Below are positions 1-10,739 of a DNA stretch of 64,000 bases, in pieces. This stretch comes from Dasypus novemcinctus (lineage: Eukaryota > Chordata > Mammalia > Cingulata > Dasypodidae). The notes below the pieces were generated by a model. The model was not told the origin of the DNA and did no database searches. It was given only the letters and a program-made list of their open reading frames with translations. The stretch spans positions 24,005,652-24,069,651 of the forward strand of contig NC_080702.1 of NCBI RefSeq assembly GCF_030445035.2. Direction: 5' to 3'. The position numbers and the translations under genes are program-made. The first letter of the stretch is position 1. Every line of letters starts with the position of its first letter.

Positions 1-1254
1 AATCAGATGCATTTTAACCTATGAATATATCTATAATAACCAAGCCCTTATCAAGCTACAATATATCTATTTTACTCTAGAATGTTGACTTCTGCATTTT
101 TTCCAATCCATCCCACCTCCTAAGAATACTTTTTGTTCTAATTATTTTCCACCTAAGATTGTTTTGCCTGCTAAAGAACTTCATATAATATGTATCACTT
201 TGGGTTCAGTTTCTTTTGTGCAACACAATGTCTCTGAGAATCATACATTTTACTTTTTATTTTAGTGGCCCATTCTTTTTATTGGCAAATAATAATACAA
301 TGTATCACTGTATTGAAATACATTTATATAATCCTTTTGAAAGACATTTATGTTGTTTCAAGTCTTTAGCAATGAGTAATAAAGATACAATGAACATTCT
401 TGTACAAGATTTTGAATTAATATGCTTTCATTTCTCTAGAGTAAATATCTGAGTAGAATTGTTAGTGATATGATAATTGTATGTTTAACTTTATAAGAAA
501 CTTCAAATCTTTCCTCAAAGTGATCTAACCATTTTATGCTCTCACCAGTAAGATGTGAAAGTTCATTTTACTTTACAACCTCATGAACCTGATTTATTTT
601 ATCTTTAATTTAGACAGTCAATAGGTGGTTTGTAGGCCTATGTATTTTTTATAAAGAACAGCACATAATGGTTAATTTCATGAGCAATGGAGGCAGGTCA
701 CATGGGTTCTTTCTCAGGTACATGATAGAGATCCCTATGACTTAAGGGGTTTAAGAGCTGTATGCACAATTGCATGAAAATATCTATGGAAGCATTGGTC
801 AGCAGAGTTTTGATGGAATTCAATTTTATTCAATTCAATATTATTTAGTATAACATTGTGTTCAAGCCACTGTTATTTTTGTACAGTGGTGGTTATAACA
901 ATGATCAACATTTGGTCTCTAGCCTTGTAGAGCCTAGGATGTACAGAAATATACAAAAATAAATTTTATAGAACATGTTTTAAAAAATCTACGAATGATT
1001 ATTTTAGAAAGGAAACTCTTAGTTTCAGACAATTAAACTCAAATCCAGAACGGATGTAACAGCTTTGCATTTTTTTTAAGGCCAAAGCAGATAAAAAGAA
1101 GGTATTGGGGGGAGAGTGGATTGTGAGTATGGGCAGTGAAAATACCCGATGCATAGGGTATTAGTTTCCCATAAAATTAGAAGAACACAGGGACCTTGGT
1201 TGCAGATTTTCAAACCCCATGGCTTATAGGGCCTTTTTTAGGGAAGTCTTTATG
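1..1254. other. Non-coding flank downstream of the B30.2 exon
   Basis: AT-rich sequence without a recognisable gene; the short open frames here do not resemble any family I know. On the minus strand it would hold the 3' UTR of the B30.2 exon; a possible minus-strand AATAAA signal lies near 824-830 but is weak evidence alone. About 880-960 looks like part of an old interspersed repeat (wording close to the common '...tctctgccct..gagcctac' type), too decayed to name. Confidence 0.4.
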
Positions 1255-1854
1255 CTATGGACCTTGGAAATGACTACTATAGAAATGAATTTCAGGTGTG
1301 CTCAAAAGAGGGTTAGCATGATTTGTTACTGATACCATGGGGAAGGTAAGTCCATCAGTATTTTCCTCACTGAGAGGTACAGAGTAGAAATATGGATTCA
1401 GGAGCTTGATGAAGTTGCTGTTAAAAGAGTAGAGAATGGTAAATTCTATCACATTGTAGAAAATGGGCAACCCCTCTTCATAATTAAAAAATATCACCAC
1501 AATCAAGAGGGATTCTGTGACATTAAGTGAATAACAGGGGGTGGAAAGAGCTTGATACACACCTTTCTTCAGGGAAGTGGTCTAGAAACCATTCTTGGGA
1601 CAAGCAGAGATTTCCTGTCCTTTCAGGTTGAGTCCCAACATAATCCTATTGCCCACCTGCTCTTCCCTGCTACTCCAACCTCCCAATAATGTCTTCTGCC
1701 ACAGAAGATGTTCTGAACTTGCACAGCCACCAAAGTATCAAATCTGTCAGCATTGTTAGGCAAGTCTTGTTTTTGTTGCATAGATGTCACACATTTTCCA
1801 TCATCCAACTCAGAAAGGTAAGCATGAGCAGTGTCTCTATCAGTTTTATGTCTT
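1255..1854 (-). pseudogene. B30.2 (PRY/SPRY) exon of butyrophilin/TRIM type, frame-broken
   Basis: Minus-strand exon for the cytoplasmic ligand-sensing B30.2 fold. A pyrimidine-rich tract ends in AG just before 1854 (alternative AG three bases on, same frame). The PRY part reads DRDTAHAYLSELDDGK, then DLPNNADRFD. The SPRY part shows the family core GRRHYWEV, then WAIGLCWDS, and after breaks YQALSTP, FFNYEEGLPIFYNV, ILYSFNS and LLNPYF, the usual spacing of the ~170-residue domain. Breaks: a missing base between EDIKL and DRDTAH near 1840; a TGA right after WDST near 1624, at a typical Arg position; a shift to another frame near 1605; and a return near 1558. The order and the 'FYNV..YSF' block fit butyrophilins and TRIMs; the 27-nt exon upstream favours butyrophilin. 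Phase 1 at the acceptor matches the 27-nt exon. It cannot make an intact B30.2 domain as it stands. Confidence 0.85.
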
Positions 1855-3220
1855 CTTCAGGGGAAGGAAGTAGAAATGAAGAAGAAAGAAATTAATTGCA
1901 TGATTTAATATTAAAAACTTTCAATAGCTAAGAGTGGGATCAGAGAAGGAGTGAGAAATAAAGCAGGTAGCATTCAAAGGTCCTCTTCACATATATGGAG
2001 AAATAAAAAATAAACATCATCTATACACCATTACCCATGATACTACCCAGCCCAAAAATCTGGCGGTCTTTACTAAGGGGACCATATTTCCAAATTATTT
2101 TACCTCTGAAATCGATTCATGAGATGAATACCATGGTGAGTGTGATAAAAGATTAAATGTACCTCCAAGTACACAACAGTTATGAAGGAAATATGCTCAC
2201 ATTTCATAGCTTTCTGAAATTTCTCCAGCAATATTCTGAAATTTAGAATGCTTTCCCAATATTCTCATTAAGAATATTCTGCCTAGCATTTCAGCACCTA
2301 AAGAGTGAAAAGTATGGCAGAGAGATGTCTGTGAGAGGCAACACTTCATGCAAGCTTGGAGGCAGAAACATAATGAATGTATAAGAAGAGGAAGATAGGA
2401 GAATAGGAAGAAGATGTGTACAGAAAGTCAAAGGTGGAGAAGGTGTGCCACAATTTAGGACAATTTGGTCACTTTCAGCATCTGGATTTCTTACTGAATG
2501 AGAGGGAGAGAAATGGAGGGTGAAAATTGGGGAGAATGTGTATTCATAACTATTTGGTTGGGTTGTTCCCTAAGGAAAAAGAAATGCAATGCATTAGGAA
2601 TTGCATGGAAATATTAGATCAAGAAAGGTTGTCACTCTGCTGTTGGGAAGAGCTGAGAGAAATGAAAAAAATGTAGGATTCAAGAAGTGGGAGTGAGGAA
2701 CAGAATCCATATCCCATACAGCTTTTAGCTTATTGCCTTTGAGAAATCCTTGTGGCTATGTTTTTGCTGGATTTAGAGTACAGGGAAGACATATCTGCAT
2801 GTCAGAACAAGTTAACCTCATTATATACTGTGATTTGGATAACTTGTAAAATTTTAAAAACAGACATTTCTGAAAGGAAACCCCTTCCATTTAGTGATTT
2901 GGATCTTATTTTTTGTTATGTCCATATATCTAGAATCTAATGATTTTTTGAGTTCAAAACTTTCTTACAGATTCTTTTGGTAAACCCTCCTCCCTGCCTA
3001 TTTATCATCGCAAAACCTCAGAGAGATTAAGCGACATGTAAAAGTCACTCTTACTAATATTATTATATTATCATTATATATATTAGTCATTTTATATTTA
3101 CCTGGAAATCTTCAAACTTTATTCAGACCTACAATCAGATAAAGACATTCAAGTTTAGCTGGATTACTTTGTAGGACAGAGGCTCTTGGCATCAGTTATA
3201 AAAATTTTTACTTCACTTAC
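1855..3220 (-). other. Intron between the 27-nt exon and the B30.2 exon
   Basis: About 1.37 kb of AT-rich DNA with no coding signal. It starts on the minus strand with a strong donor (GTAAGTGAAG) at 3220 and ends in a long C/T tract before the B30.2 exon. No recent mobile element was recognised. Confidence 0.5.
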
Positions 3221-3247
3221 CCTCTTCTTTCAGGACTCTTCCTTGGT
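3221..3247 (-). CDS. 27-nt juxtamembrane exon preceding B30.2
   Basis: A small minus-strand exon with near-ideal signals: acceptor tract CTCTTGTGTTTGGTTGCAG and donor GTAAGTGAAG. It is exactly 27 nt. With phase 1 it reads D-Q-G-R-V-L-K-E-E and leaves a G that joins the B30.2 exon to give E-D-I-K-L. A 27-nt exon just before the B30.2 exon is typical of butyrophilin genes, where it continues the heptad stalk. It occurs once and lies outside the tandem array, so it was not amplified. The frame is open and in register with every 21-nt exon. Length, both splice sites and phase agree, which makes chance unlikely. Confidence 0.72.
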
Positions 3248-5992
3248 CTGCAACCAAACACAAGAGAGATATGTGTTCTGAGAGAACACAGGTTTATTTT
3301 CAATTCAATTTAGCATAGAAAAGAAACTCAGAACTTACCAAGTTCTTCAGTAAATTTGTCTAAAAAATACAAATAAAAAGGAGAAAATATTACTCTCTCA
3401 AATTTCAGGAATATCGATCCTAGGCTTTGGACCCATCTTACTTGAGGGATATCTATTAGTGAACATCTGGAAGAGTTTGCTGTAATTTGAGTGCCAAGAC
3501 TGAAATGACATATTCTAGCTGTCCTACAGGGAGCATCACCTTGCTTGTTATAGTCAAAAGCTACTGAGTCTTGTATATTGCAATCCTTTAAGTCTAACAA
3601 AATTAACTCATAACTAATAACTACTTTTGCATGTGAAGCTGTTCTTCAGGGCATTCCTTAATTAATTGCTGAAAATTCCTATTCATTCAGCAAATATTTA
3701 ACTAAGGACCTACTTCAGGTCAAGCGTATTTATTAGAGACATGGTGAAGGTTAGGACATAGTTTCTATAGCCACAAGGGCTGACAGCCTGTCAATGGTTA
3801 CACTGTGCTAGAAGCAAGGTGCTTTAAGAAAACAGAGACAAGGCACCTCAGACATTCTTGCAGATTTTGTCAAAGTACTAATATTCTTTGGCTAGTTATC
3901 AATATTAGTTATTCAAGAGTAAAACTATCCCATTAAGTTTTCACTGCCTGCTTATGACCACTTTAATATATCTTGTGGTGTATATATCTAGAATATTTGT
4001 AAGTCACAGCAATATAAAAGCTTCATCCAATACATGCAACTTAAAAACATGCTCTATATATTTAAAATGTTTTTAATATTTTTGATGAAAATGAATATTT
4101 TTCTGTAGCATAATTGAATAGCTGAATGCCATTTCATTTTATAAAGCTTATTTATAAAAAAGAAAGGTGTCTCTTTTTTGATTTTTAAATATTGATTTTT
4201 CCTTATTTACATAAAAGCAAAACCAAAAATAATGCTCACTAATATTTCTCATCCTAGAGGGATTGGCCTAAAAAAAAAGATAGACAAAAGAATCATAGAA
4301 AAATGGCCGTAGGTGTCAATATTCAAAGTAAAAATGCACTTTGTGACTATACAGATCACAGACAAAACAACACATTTTAAAATGAGAATGAAATTGAGAC
4401 CTTTCATTCTCAGCAAATTTAAGACCACATAACTGGGCCAAATCCCTCTAATATATGTTCTTACTGCTCCAACTTCCTTCTTCCATGGCATGTATTAGAT
4501 TATTAATTTGGCATTTATTCTGTACAATGCAAATCATATTTAAAAACCTTGGCCAAGTGCCATTTATTGGTTGGTATTGTCCATTAGAATTAAGTTACTG
4601 AAGAGACTATTATATTTTCAGAAAACTAGTGACCTACTGAACTTTGCAGCTGAAAATGTATTGAATTGCATCACCGTGTCAGTGAATGAAATCAATGTAT
4701 CCAGTTGCACATACGAGAAACAAAGTGTTATTATTATTTGCACCTGCCTTTCAACACCCCCTTCTTAATTCTACAGGTTGAATTCTTCACCAAGTCTACT
4801 TAATTCTACTTCCACTACAGGAATCACATTTTCCCACCATCTCCAGCATCTTCTCACCAATCTGTCTCTTTCTTAACTATTGTGAAAAACCAATGTCCTA
4901 TCTACCACAGGTCAAGGCATTGTACAGTGAGATCACTATAAAATTCAAATTTTATGGTCTTAGTAGGTAAAACCTCATCCATTCAAAGTGTTTCTGTTCT
5001 TACCTATAACTCATAGGATAAATTTCTAAATTGTATACATAGCATGAAAGATTCTTCCGATCTTTACCTCTCCAAACTCATATCATGTTGCTCTCTTCAT
5101 ATCTTTATATATATATTATTATTCTTTTGATGTTTAATATTTTATTTACCCATGTACCAACATTGTAAAAAAACATTCTTAGGAAATAGGAAATCTTGAA
5201 AATTAGATGTGGAGTGATGATGATGATGATAATCTTACCTCTAAGGAGATTTTTCCACTTGTCTAACTGAAAGTGGTTGAATAAATTCTTTTATTCCAGA
5301 TATAACACTTTTTATTCTTTAAAAATAGAACTCGGTGGCATTCTATGAAAACTGTATTCCTATATTCCTTACTCAAAACAAATATTTATTCAATTCTTGG
5401 AAAATGATTTGAACAGAATTATTTGAAATGTTAATAAATCAATGTGTAGTGGTTTTCTAAGTGGGATAAATCTGAAGTCAATGCTGCATTCATTCTGAGT
5501 GGAATTTTGTTGTACAGGGCCATTTGATTAATAGCTTCTCTTGTGTGGCAAGATTCTGTCAAGCAGGAAAGCTGAATCTGAGTATGGTTTCATTGTCATA
5601 CGAAGTAGCAGACATTTTGTAAATAGTATCAAGTATGTCTCCTGGGCCAAGAACCTTGAAATTTCACCTTATGTCTAAGGTGAGAGAAGCTGTAAGAAAC
5701 ACTCAAATAATTGTTGCTGATGTTTGTTTCTATTTTGTTCTTTTGTTTTTACATTTTTTTAAAATAAAGGTCTTCATGAAAATTGTGAGCATGGAGAAGC
5801 ACGACTATAGCACAGATGAGAAGGTAGAAATGCAGCAAGGAAATTTCTCACTGCCTGCAATGGTGGTGAGAGCAGAACCATCTTGTGTTGCAGCAAAATA
5901 TTGGTTAATGATTTTAATGGTCTCCAAGGGGAGTAGAGGGGACTCTGAGACCAAACACCTCAAGTGCAGGTTGAAACACCTCCCCTTATGGT
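3248..5992 (-). other. Intron between the array and the 27-nt exon
   Basis: No recognised gene. Around 3680-3860 there is a decayed interspersed repeat (starts with the common 'attcattcagcaaatattta' motif). At 4405-4540 lies an old partial copy of the array unit (own entry). A run of (ATG/GAT)n is at 5216-5231. A possible degenerate small exon is at 5239-5262 (see findings). The array begins sharply near 5985-5993. Confidence 0.45.
4405..4540 (+). repeat. Diverged partial copy of the tandem unit outside the array
   Basis: The order of words here follows the array unit: GGGCCAAATCCCTCTAATAT, then a 'cttactgctccaacttcc' block, then TTAATTTGGCATTTATTCTG. In the units the same blocks lie about 440 bp to the left of the heptad exon. 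Divergence is clearly higher than between array copies. The rest of the unit is not recognisable, so this is either a relic of an older duplication or the ancestral intron from which the unit was copied. Confidence 0.6.
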
Positions 5993-6608
5993 GTATCACA
6001 TGTTAGGGGTGGTAGAGTGTGCAATGGGGCAGTTCTTCAGTGTTATTTCAGAAACAGTGAAGGAAGGCTTCCCCTTCCCCCCATACTGGGAAAACCAAAT
6101 GCTTTGTGCACTTTGGTTTCTGTCTCGGTGCCCTAATCAATTTTATTTTGGGGTGGAGTGTGGAACTTGAAGTTCAAAATAATTTTTTTCCAATAACTTT
6201 TGTGTGGGAAACTAGATCAATCAAAACTGATTCCTTAACATCAAGGCTAGTGTAAATTTAGTACATAAACATGGCCTGGACTGAGGCTGATTTGTGTTAT
6301 TTATTTTATCTATGGAATTATCCTCCTCAAAGGAAATTACCCGGGTAAATATAAAATATCAAATCAAAACTTACCATGTATCTCAGCTGATAAAAAAAAT
6401 AAATGAAAATTAGTGGATATTAGTGAATAATGAACTGCAACTAATATAAAAAATATCCTTTCAAAACTCTACATATACAAGTTAATGCTTTTTTGGGATT
6501 ATGACAACATTTTATAGTTAATTAAGACCAGGCTGTATCTAGGCCAATACAGCTACAAAAAAATATGTGGAGTGAAATAATTCAGTCTGATGATTGATTA
6601 TGTTTCTT

Positions 6609-6750
6609 TTTTTCTTTTAATTAAAATTATTTATTTTTACGAATTACATTCAAAAAATACGAGGTCCCAATCAACCCCACCGCCCCCACCCCCCACTCCC
6701 CCCACAGCAACACTCTCTCCCATCATCGTGAGACATCCAGGATTTAGAAT
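6609..6750 (-). mobile_element. 5'-truncated retroposon with C-rich/G-rich tail
   Basis: A 142-bp minus-strand insertion flanked by a perfect 13-bp TSD, GATTATGTTTCTT (6596-6608 and 6751-6763). The left end is a T/A-rich tract, the poly(A) tail in minus orientation, followed by a long C run. Read on the minus strand its 3' end (cat-gat-gat-ggg-a, G run, GGGGTTGA, GGGACCTC) matches the 3' end of the element at 12227-13615, so both belong to one L1-mobilised family. Confidence 0.8.
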
Positions 6751-6904
6751 GATTATGTTTCTTACATGATAATTTAAACATTCCAATTTATAAATTCATA
6801 GAAAGACCTGAGGGAAAACTAAATGAGTTGTTCCATTTTGTTTTCATGGAGTCCTGAATATTACCTTGAAAAATCTTTCTTTTCCAAGTTCAATAACCAA
6901 AACC

Positions 6905-7150
6905 ATGAAAGCTATTATTGCTACTACTATCACTAATATTATCCTGATATGTCTCAAGAATTTTATATGTATGAACTTTTTAATATGGAGTATAACCCTA
7001 CATCATAAATATCATTATTAGACTTAAAAATAAAAAGAAATGACCTAGGAGGTTAAAATCTTGCAAAATCATAAAAAATTCTGTTTCAGAGCTGGAATTT
7101 AAATCCAGACAATCTGACCTGAGAGTCTACTTTTCTAAAAAATTAATCTA
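6905..7150 (+). repeat. MIR fragment (present in every complete unit)
   Basis: Reads as an old MIR SINE in plus orientation: a (CTA/TTA)n start, 'aatattatcctgatatgtctca', and the core-to-3' words 'gctggaatttaaatccagac aatctgac..gagtctac'. The equivalent is seen in each full unit, for example near 21040-21280, 24600-24840, 28620-28860, 36490-36730 and 44275-44520. MIRs predate placental radiation, so this one was in the intron before the unit was multiplied. Confidence 0.7.
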
Positions 7151-7171
7151 AGCACTTTTCTCAGGCTTGAA

Positions 7172-7256
7172 ATAAACCAAAATGAATGAAGGGATGAATG
7201 AGTGAATGACTGAAAGAATGAAAGAAAGAATGAATAAATATAAATAAATAAGTCTT
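7172..7256 (+). repeat. (GAAT)n imperfect microsatellite
   Basis: A tetranucleotide tract of GAAT/AATG with interruptions. The same tract follows the MIR in all full units, with length and interruptions differing from copy to copy (about 21320-21425, 24870-24930, 28900-29010, 33130-33240, 36786-36900, 40430-40520, 44560-44650, 48185-48300, 51820-51905, 58680-58800, 62310-62415 and 62765-62880). Confidence 0.85.
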
Positions 7257-9649
7257 AAAAGAAACAGAAACCCAGAATGAGAGGAGACCTAAATACCACA
7301 AAGCAAATGAAAGTAATTAACCCATCTGCAGCTAAAAACACTCCCCATTTTTTGGAATGGGAACTGTCCAACATCATCATTTTCTTGGTTGTCCATGGCC
7401 AGTTCAAAGAAATGGACAGTAGAATTTCTATTAAATTTGCCACACTAATCAAAGAGATCACTTATAAAGGTAATATACTGCAGGTGTAAAAGAGTGGATT
7501 TATATGGGAATTCCCTATAGCTTTATTTTTTCTTAAATATAAATCTAAAATTTCTTTAAAAATAAAGTTTAAAAATCAAACAATTAAAGAAATGAAGATG
7601 TGTTACATGGGAGTTCTCACTTCACTGGAAACTTTCTCATTAAATAGATAACAGACTAAGGGATTTGCATAATGACTAAAGAATAAAAACAATTTGTGAC
7701 TTTGAAGAACATATACTGAATACTAAAGTTAAAATGAATTGACTTTTTGGCCCTATTTATTTATATGAGTGTATCTCCCAAGGGGATTCCATTTAACATT
7801 TCTCTCTGCAACCTTTAGACTCTAATTATCTAACCCATTCTTTACATTCAATAAAAATTACATTTTAAAATATAAATCTAGGGGAGGAAGGGGCAAGATG
7901 GCATCAGATTAAGTGCACCTACATCATCTCTCGTATAAAAAGAGTTGAGTAGGGGGAAAACCCTGCCTGAGTGAGCTGTTTGGGAACCCACAAGTCAGGA
8001 GGCTTCAGGGCATCAGTCTGGAGACAGCACAACAAAAAGATTGATTGCTCAATGTAAAACCATGAGTTTCTGATGCTTGAGGCTGGAGCTGTGGGATGGC
8101 TAAGCCCCACCCTCAGGACAGGAAGATGAGGTGACCCCCAACATTTGCTGGTCACCAAGCCAGAGGAAGGATATTCTGAGAGAGGGAGGATTCTGGTGAA
8201 GGGTGGAGAGGGGTCTAACCTGTGCAGGTTTGATTGTCTGGACCCCCTTGTTGAGTTTTGAGGAGTATATTAACTGGCTTTAAGGGAAAACAGGAATAAG
8301 GGAGAGGTGAATCTGCTAAGGCAACCCGATTTACCTAACTGCCCTGGGATACAGAAAATTGGTCGGGGAGAAGGTGGAGCCAGGCAATTAACTAGTTCTA
8401 TGAATATCCCCTAAGGAAGGGGGCAGTAGGACATGCTTAATAAGCTTCCAAGACCACATTTAAGGCTCCCTTTAAGGAGTGGGTTCTCTTGAAGAGCCTG
8501 AGGCTCATTTTTTTTTTTTCTGCAGTGACTTAAGCCACCAGTGTACCACTTGAATTTAAAAAGGGAACTCTCACACAGGCTATTGTGTCCTGCAGTCCTG
8601 GAAGAGAAAGCAGTTAGAATAATAAGGGGGAAGGACAAATTCCTAATCAGCATTTTATCCACCTGAAGAGAGTGAATCCTTCCAAAAGAGAAAGGGACTA
8701 TAGTTTTCTGAAGAGCTAATCAACCCAACAAGAAAGTTTTACTCAGAGGAGGAGTTTCCACCTTGGATATACAAGGTCTCTGGTTCAATACCTGGTTATG
8801 CTTAGAGTAGTGACTCACCAAGATATTAAACATCTATCTGATACTTTAGGGAAGGGAAAACGTAGATATTATGCTTGTATTAGCTTCCCTTGGGTTTCTT
8901 AGTTTTCCTAAAAAAAAAAAAAGTTACTTTTGCTTTATAATTTAAGTTTTACTAGATAAAATCTGCCGCAGGAAAGCAGCAGGGTGATTGGTAAACACCA
9001 GCAGCCTGAGAATCTACACAGGGGTTTAAGAGGAAAGGCTGTTTCTCTTTAGTGTTTGGTTGACTCCTTTTTGTGGCTTTGTCTATTGTTTGTTGTTGTT
9101 GTTGTTGTTTGCTTGTTTTTATGGCTTCCTCTCCTCTTTATCCACCCTTTTTTTATATTTTTATTTTTTAAAATTAGGTTCTGCTGACCTGTTTCCAGTT
9201 TGCTGTTTCCACTCCCACAATCTCTGCTTTTCTGTGGGTACCAATTTTGACTACCAAAACTATCACTTTTCCTTCCTACATTTTTCTGTTGTTACCCTTG
9301 CATTTCACTGTTCTATGTTTAGCCCACAATTTTTCTCACTTTTTATTTCTGACTTTTCTAATCTGTTGTCTCTAATTCTTTCTCTTTTTGTCCTTTCTTT
9401 TCTCTTTCCCTCTCTCCCCATCACTCTGGTCCATTAATTTAACTATGTACTTCTCCATATTCAGGTTCCCATTTCATTGTAGGTACCCCACTTTTTTATT
9501 CCTATAACTCTATACTGCTTACATGAGTTAAATATTAATTTTCCTAGGACTCATATGATTCTTCTGGTAAATTTTAATATCCGTTTTCTTTTCTTACCTC
9601 TTTTGCTTTCCCTGGCTCTAATCATTTTCATTCAAGGGAATTTAGACAA

Positions 9650-10583
9650 AAACCAGGAAATAGAAGAAGAAGACAAAGTGCCAAAGAGAAATCTTAAAAC
9701 ATGCACAATTACAGCAACTAAATAAAACCTTAGATTAGAAAGAGAAATTAATCAAGTGAACAAAACCATCAAGATAAAAGGGTGAACTAGACAGCAACAA
9801 AAAAAATTACAAACGATCCCAAGAAACAGGAAGACATGATCCAATTCAGTGAACAAACTAAAAACTGGTAAAAGAAGAACATCAAACAACTAAGCAATGC
9901 TGTCCAAACAAATACCATGGAGGAACTTAATGAAGTGGAGGAAGAGATTAAGGATATTAAGGAAACACTGGGAAAGCATATTGAAGAAATTATAAACATT
10001 AAAAGATAATGAATATGATGGGCATAAATGGCACAATCAAATAAATAAAAAATACTCCTTCAGCAAATAACAACAGATTTAAACAAGCAGAGGAAAGATT
10101 TAGTGATGTGGAAGACAGGATATCTGAAATCAAGCAGATAGTAGAACTGATAGATAAAAAGGTAGAAAAGGTCTCAAAGGGACTAGGGATTTTAATGACA
10201 ACACAAAACACACAAACATATGAATTATAGCCATCCCAGAGGAAGAAAAGAAGGAAAATGGGACAGAAGGGGTGTTGGAGGAAATAATGGCTGAAAACTT
10301 TCCAAATCTATTGAGGGATATTGATGTACATGTCCAGGAAGCACAGCACACCCCAAACAGTATAAATCCCAACAGGCCTACTCCAAGGCATATACATGTC
10401 AAATTATCCAATGGTCAAGACAAAGAGAAAATACTGAAGGCAGTAAGAAGAAAGAGAACCATCACATACAAGGGAAGCTCAATAAGATTAAGTGCTGATT
10501 TCTCATCTGAAACCCTGGAGTTCAAAATATTCACAGATAAACAGAAATTAAGAGAGTATGCCAATAAGAAAACTGCTTTTTAA
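9650..10583 (+). pseudogene. L1 ORF1 relic (RNA-binding chaperone)
   Basis: ORF1p coats L1 RNA as a trimer. The N-terminal coiled-coil part (about 9650-10200) survives only as broken frames rich in Glu, Lys and Asn. The best open stretch, 10272-10583, holds the RRM-to-CTD region: EEIMAENFPNL, then TPRHIHVKL, DKEKILKA and IRLSADFSSETLE. From there it jumps directly to TDKQKLREY, so about 35 residues usual in the C-terminal domain are missing. Not functional. Confidence 0.85.
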
Positions 10584-10739
10584 GAAATATTAATGGGAGT
10601 TCTGCAGGTTGAAAGGAAATATCATGTAAGAGTGAGTTGAGGGAAAGTGTAAGAACAAATAAAAAGACAAAAAGAGAGAGAGAAAAAAAAAACCTGTAAC
10701 AAACATATACACAAAGAAAATATTGTTAATGGAAGTATT

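Larger units (their letters stand above)
5993..7878 (+). repeat. Tandem unit U1, left part
   Basis: First copy of the ~3.6-kb unit; unit starts are set at the 'gtatcaca' word. It runs through the leader-like segment, a MIR at about 6905-7150, a (GAAT)n tract and an L1-type 3' end, then stops at 7878 where the L1 block was inserted; it resumes at 18456. It carries a small retroposon at 6609-6750. Sequence left of 5985 is not part of the unit. Confidence 0.85.

Noticed and set aside
4980-5040. A donor-like GTAAGAAC with an AG 22 nt upstream on the minus strand.
   Set aside because: 22 nt breaks the frame and the pyrimidine tract is poor.
5635-6170. Plus-strand frames of 123 and 68 residues across the left edge of the array.
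   Set aside because: They cross the boundary between unique DNA and unit U1 and resemble nothing; the part inside the unit is not open in other units.
6372-6395. A 12-nt minus-strand segment between TTTTATCAG and GTAAGTTTTG in U1.
   Set aside because: The splice-like bases are absent from the same place in the other units, so it is a chance arrangement in one copy.
7172-7256. Tetranucleotide and other tandem repeats as CRISPR-like arrays.
   Set aside because: They are simple GAAT microsatellites without spacers, in a mammalian genome.
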